64,000 nt of DNA from Amphimedon queenslandica (Eukaryota; Porifera; Demospongiae; Haplosclerida; Niphatidae): assembly GCF_000090795.2 (NCBI RefSeq), contig NW_003546384.1, positions 124,619 to 188,618 of the forward strand, in the 5' to 3' direction. This document shows positions 62,021-64,000 of the stretch, piece after piece. The position numbers and the translations under genes are program-made. The notes under the pieces are model-generated. The model was not told the DNA's origin and made no database searches. It worked only from the letters and a program-made list of their open reading frames with translations. Within the stretch, counting starts at the first letter, position 1, and each line of letters opens with the position of its first letter.

Positions 62021-63108
62021 ATGAGCAGGAGAAGGTCTGCAAAGAGTATCTCTGGCTTAAAGGATGCCACTGAATCCCGTAAACCCACTGGAGGAGGAGG
62101 AGGGAAGAGAAAACAAAAGAAAGGACCAAAAGTACGAGGAGAGCATGTTTTTTAAACTTGATGGTTTTTAGGAGAACCCGATGCCACTAGCACCACTACA
62201 GGCTCATTGTAGCAATCCCAGTGTTCTAGTTGGAGGAAGCAAAACTCCAAAGCGACAGCAACAGATTGCAAAGAAGACGGACCGCATAGCAAGATCAATG
62301 TCACCTTTTCTACCAGAAATACCAGTGACTGTAAATAAAGAAGGAGTTTTTGAGATAGAGAGAGTTCCACAGGAGACTAGTGCCACACAGACGGAGCCAA
62401 TAAAAACAGTTGAAAAGGTATTTTTGGTGGGCGGAGTCTTGATTAATGGAAATTAATCAATAATAACTGGGAAATTTGTCATGCAGTGTATTAGTAAGGG
62501 ATTTTGCTTACATGCTCAGAATAAAACAAAATGGTGGATTTTATCATAGTAACTAATCATAAAGACATTCAATTTAATTTGGTTTATTGTTTATCGTTAA
62601 AGGGTACTCAAACTGATGAGCTTCCTGATAGAACTGAACCACAGCCTGAAAGCATAGACTATCAGCTGTGCTGTAGTGGTATGTACTCTCCTTGTGTGAT
62701 ATTATTTTATCTTCCTTCTCCCTCTCTCTCTCTTTCTCTCTCTCTTGGTGACATTGTTCCTTTATAATGGACAGATCCACCTCCTTCAGTTTATTGGGAG
62801 GTAATGGCAGAAAAGAGAAGAGTTGCATTGAAGGAAACTATAGAAGAAAACGAAAGAGTATGTCCAGTACACTAAACCCTTCCCTTATCTGCTCTTACTA
62901 TATCTTATTTATTATGTACATGTCACATTGCATTCATATTTTCTTCCATCATGTCTTCTCTTTGTACATCTTGTCTCTTCCTTAGCTATGGCAAGAGATT
63001 GAGGCTTTAAGAGAAGAGGTCAAAGAAGGAGAGAGACAGCGTAACAATGCACTGTATTTCCAGTTTATGTACAGACTTGTCGCTGAAGAAACAAAGAATG
63101 TATCATAA
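62021..63108 (+). CDS. GMNN: geminin, DNA-replication licensing inhibitor
   Basis: 212 aa from five exons: 62021-62131, 62172-62417, 62603-62678, 62775-62857, 62986-63108. The diagnostic part is YWEVMAEKRRVALKETIEEN followed by RLWQEIEALREEV, which matches the start of the geminin coiled coil ([20 protein letters not shown] in human) that binds Cdt1 and blocks re-licensing of origins. The N-terminus is basic (MSRRRSAKS, GKRKQKKGPK) and probably disordered. A KEN tripeptide at residues 37-39 spans intron 1 and could be the APC/C degron. Relatives multicilin and GEMC1 share the coiled coil; the QFMYRLVAEE end looks more like geminin. The gene runs in the same direction as UTP4, 194 bp downstream of its stop. 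Confidence 0.85.
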
Positions 63109-63726
63109 ACTGAACATATACACACGCACCTTGTCAACCAAATTGCAATTGTTAATTTATTATTATTATTGTTGTTGTTATTATTGTTTTTGTCATAATA
63201 TATTTATGTAATGGTAGTGGTAGTAACCCTATCTCACTGTTAAAATGATATTCATGTTCCCTGTACTAAATAGAAAGTGAATATTATGTAGGTTTTAATT
63301 TGTGGGAGTTATCGTGAAATGAAAGTGAAACTGGAATGATCACCATCCAGCAGATATGTAACCACAAGACACCAAGCAGATTGCAGTTGTCATAGTGATT
63401 ACTATATATTCTGCCGATGTCCCATGTGTAAACATGTTGTGATAATAATAATAATGGTATTCACAGTTAATGGGGCTATTACATTATAAGGATTACATTA
63501 CACTGTAGATTGGATGTTAATATAATTTCACTTTAATGGCTAACGTTGAAATTTTAACTGATATCTACAGCAAAAATGAAATTTTTTCCACACTGACTAT
63601 AGTTTAAACACAAACTACGAAATGGATCTAAAAGCACAAACAAATTAAATAACAAGTTATTATAAGTTATTATTAAATTATAACTGTGAGTTATGCACAC
63701 ACATGTGGAAATCTATATCAGCATGG
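63109..63726. other. intergenic region without recognised features
   Basis: 618 bp between geminin and the right-edge gene. AT-rich DNA with short TTA/TTG runs near 63158-63190 and ATA runs near 63442-63455. I see no gene, RNA or mobile element. Confidence 0.5.
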
Positions 63727-63921
63727 TTATGTATCTGGCATTTGTTGGGCAATCCACTCTGTAGACACTTTCTTGTATTTTTTCCATCCATGCCATAATG
63801 CTTCAACAAGCAGAGCAGATATATGTTCAGGATCATTGGAAGTATTGGGATTGTCAGGCCCTGGCTCAGGTGCAGCATCTCCTTGATATTGTGTAATGGC
63901 CGATGGACAACGATTCAACAA
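63727..63921 (-). CDS. 3' terminal exon of an unrecognised gene entering from the right
   Basis: The open frame 63921-63727 is preceded on the minus strand by a good acceptor (CTTATTGTAG) and ends with TAA. It encodes about 64 residues, with NRCPSAITQYQGDAAPEPGP, then ALLVEALWHGWKKYKKVSTE and the end WIAQQMPDT. The composition looks like a real protein with an amphipathic helix, but I do not recognise the family. The upstream exons lie outside the window. Confidence 0.4.
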   Translation of the reverse strand: MLNRCPSAITQYQGDAAPEPGPDNPNTSNDPEHISALLVEALWHGWKKYKKVSTEWIAQQMPDT

Positions 63922-64000
63922 CTACAATAAGTTCTCTTCTTTTTAGCAAAAAACACAACAACTTAATTAAAACTATTTTATATAACTAGCAATTAATAAT

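Overview
The window is nuclear DNA of an early-branching animal, most probably a demosponge such as Amphimedon queenslandica. I infer this from the gene content (giant SRCR receptor, geminin, CENP-S, CAMTA, sponge-type CARD-like/caspase-like/ZU5 genes), the compact layout with many short GT-AG introns, the AT-rich non-coding sequence with many TACATGTA palindromes, and a short run of N that marks an assembly gap. I joined ORFs into spliced genes by matching splice sites and intron phase. Every complete model closes in frame. Species and orthology calls come from recognition, not from a search.

Layout, left to right. (1) 1-932: 5' part of an unrecognised minus-strand gene that runs off the left edge. 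(2) 1203-19129: a 41-exon gene for a giant type I membrane receptor with 28 SRCR domains. One intron holds eleven copies of a ~177-bp tandem repeat. (3) 19336-22578: a tandem pair of intronless type II membrane proteins with a fibrinogen-related-like domain; the first copy is a pseudogene. (4) 22786-39186: SLC33A1 (-), CTDNEP1 (+), CAMTA (+), WDR70 (-), NECAP (+). (5) 39471-47700: two tandem minus-strand paralogues that share CARD-like, helical and caspase-like modules but end differently, one with a coiled-coil/ZU5 tail. (6) 47906-54415: TTC17-like (-), LRRC34 (-), PXYLP1 (-), POLR2D (+). (7) 54612-63108: ESF1 (-), SMCO4 (-), CENPS (-), UTP4 (+), geminin (+). (8) 63727-63921: the last exon of an unrecognised minus-strand gene that enters from the right.

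The genes do not form a single pathway. Two parts look like accessory recognition or immunity loci: the SRCR and fibrinogen-like block, and the caspase-like pair. The rest is conserved housekeeping: ribosome biogenesis (ESF1, UTP4), transcription (POLR2D, CAMTA), DNA repair, replication and centromere (WDR70, geminin, CENPS), membrane traffic and lipid (NECAP, CTDNEP1, SLC33A1), and proteoglycan synthesis (PXYLP1). Five neighbouring pairs are head-to-head with only 84-440 bp between start codons.

Most notable: a CAMTA without TIG and ankyrin domains; the caspase-like paralogues with swapped C-termini and a Ser at the expected catalytic-Cys position; a 323-bp hAT-type MITE with a perfect 8-bp target duplication inside a shared promoter; SMCO4 and ESF1 lying 10 bp apart on one strand; a higher-order tandem repeat inside an intron; and a geminin with a KEN box across its first intron.
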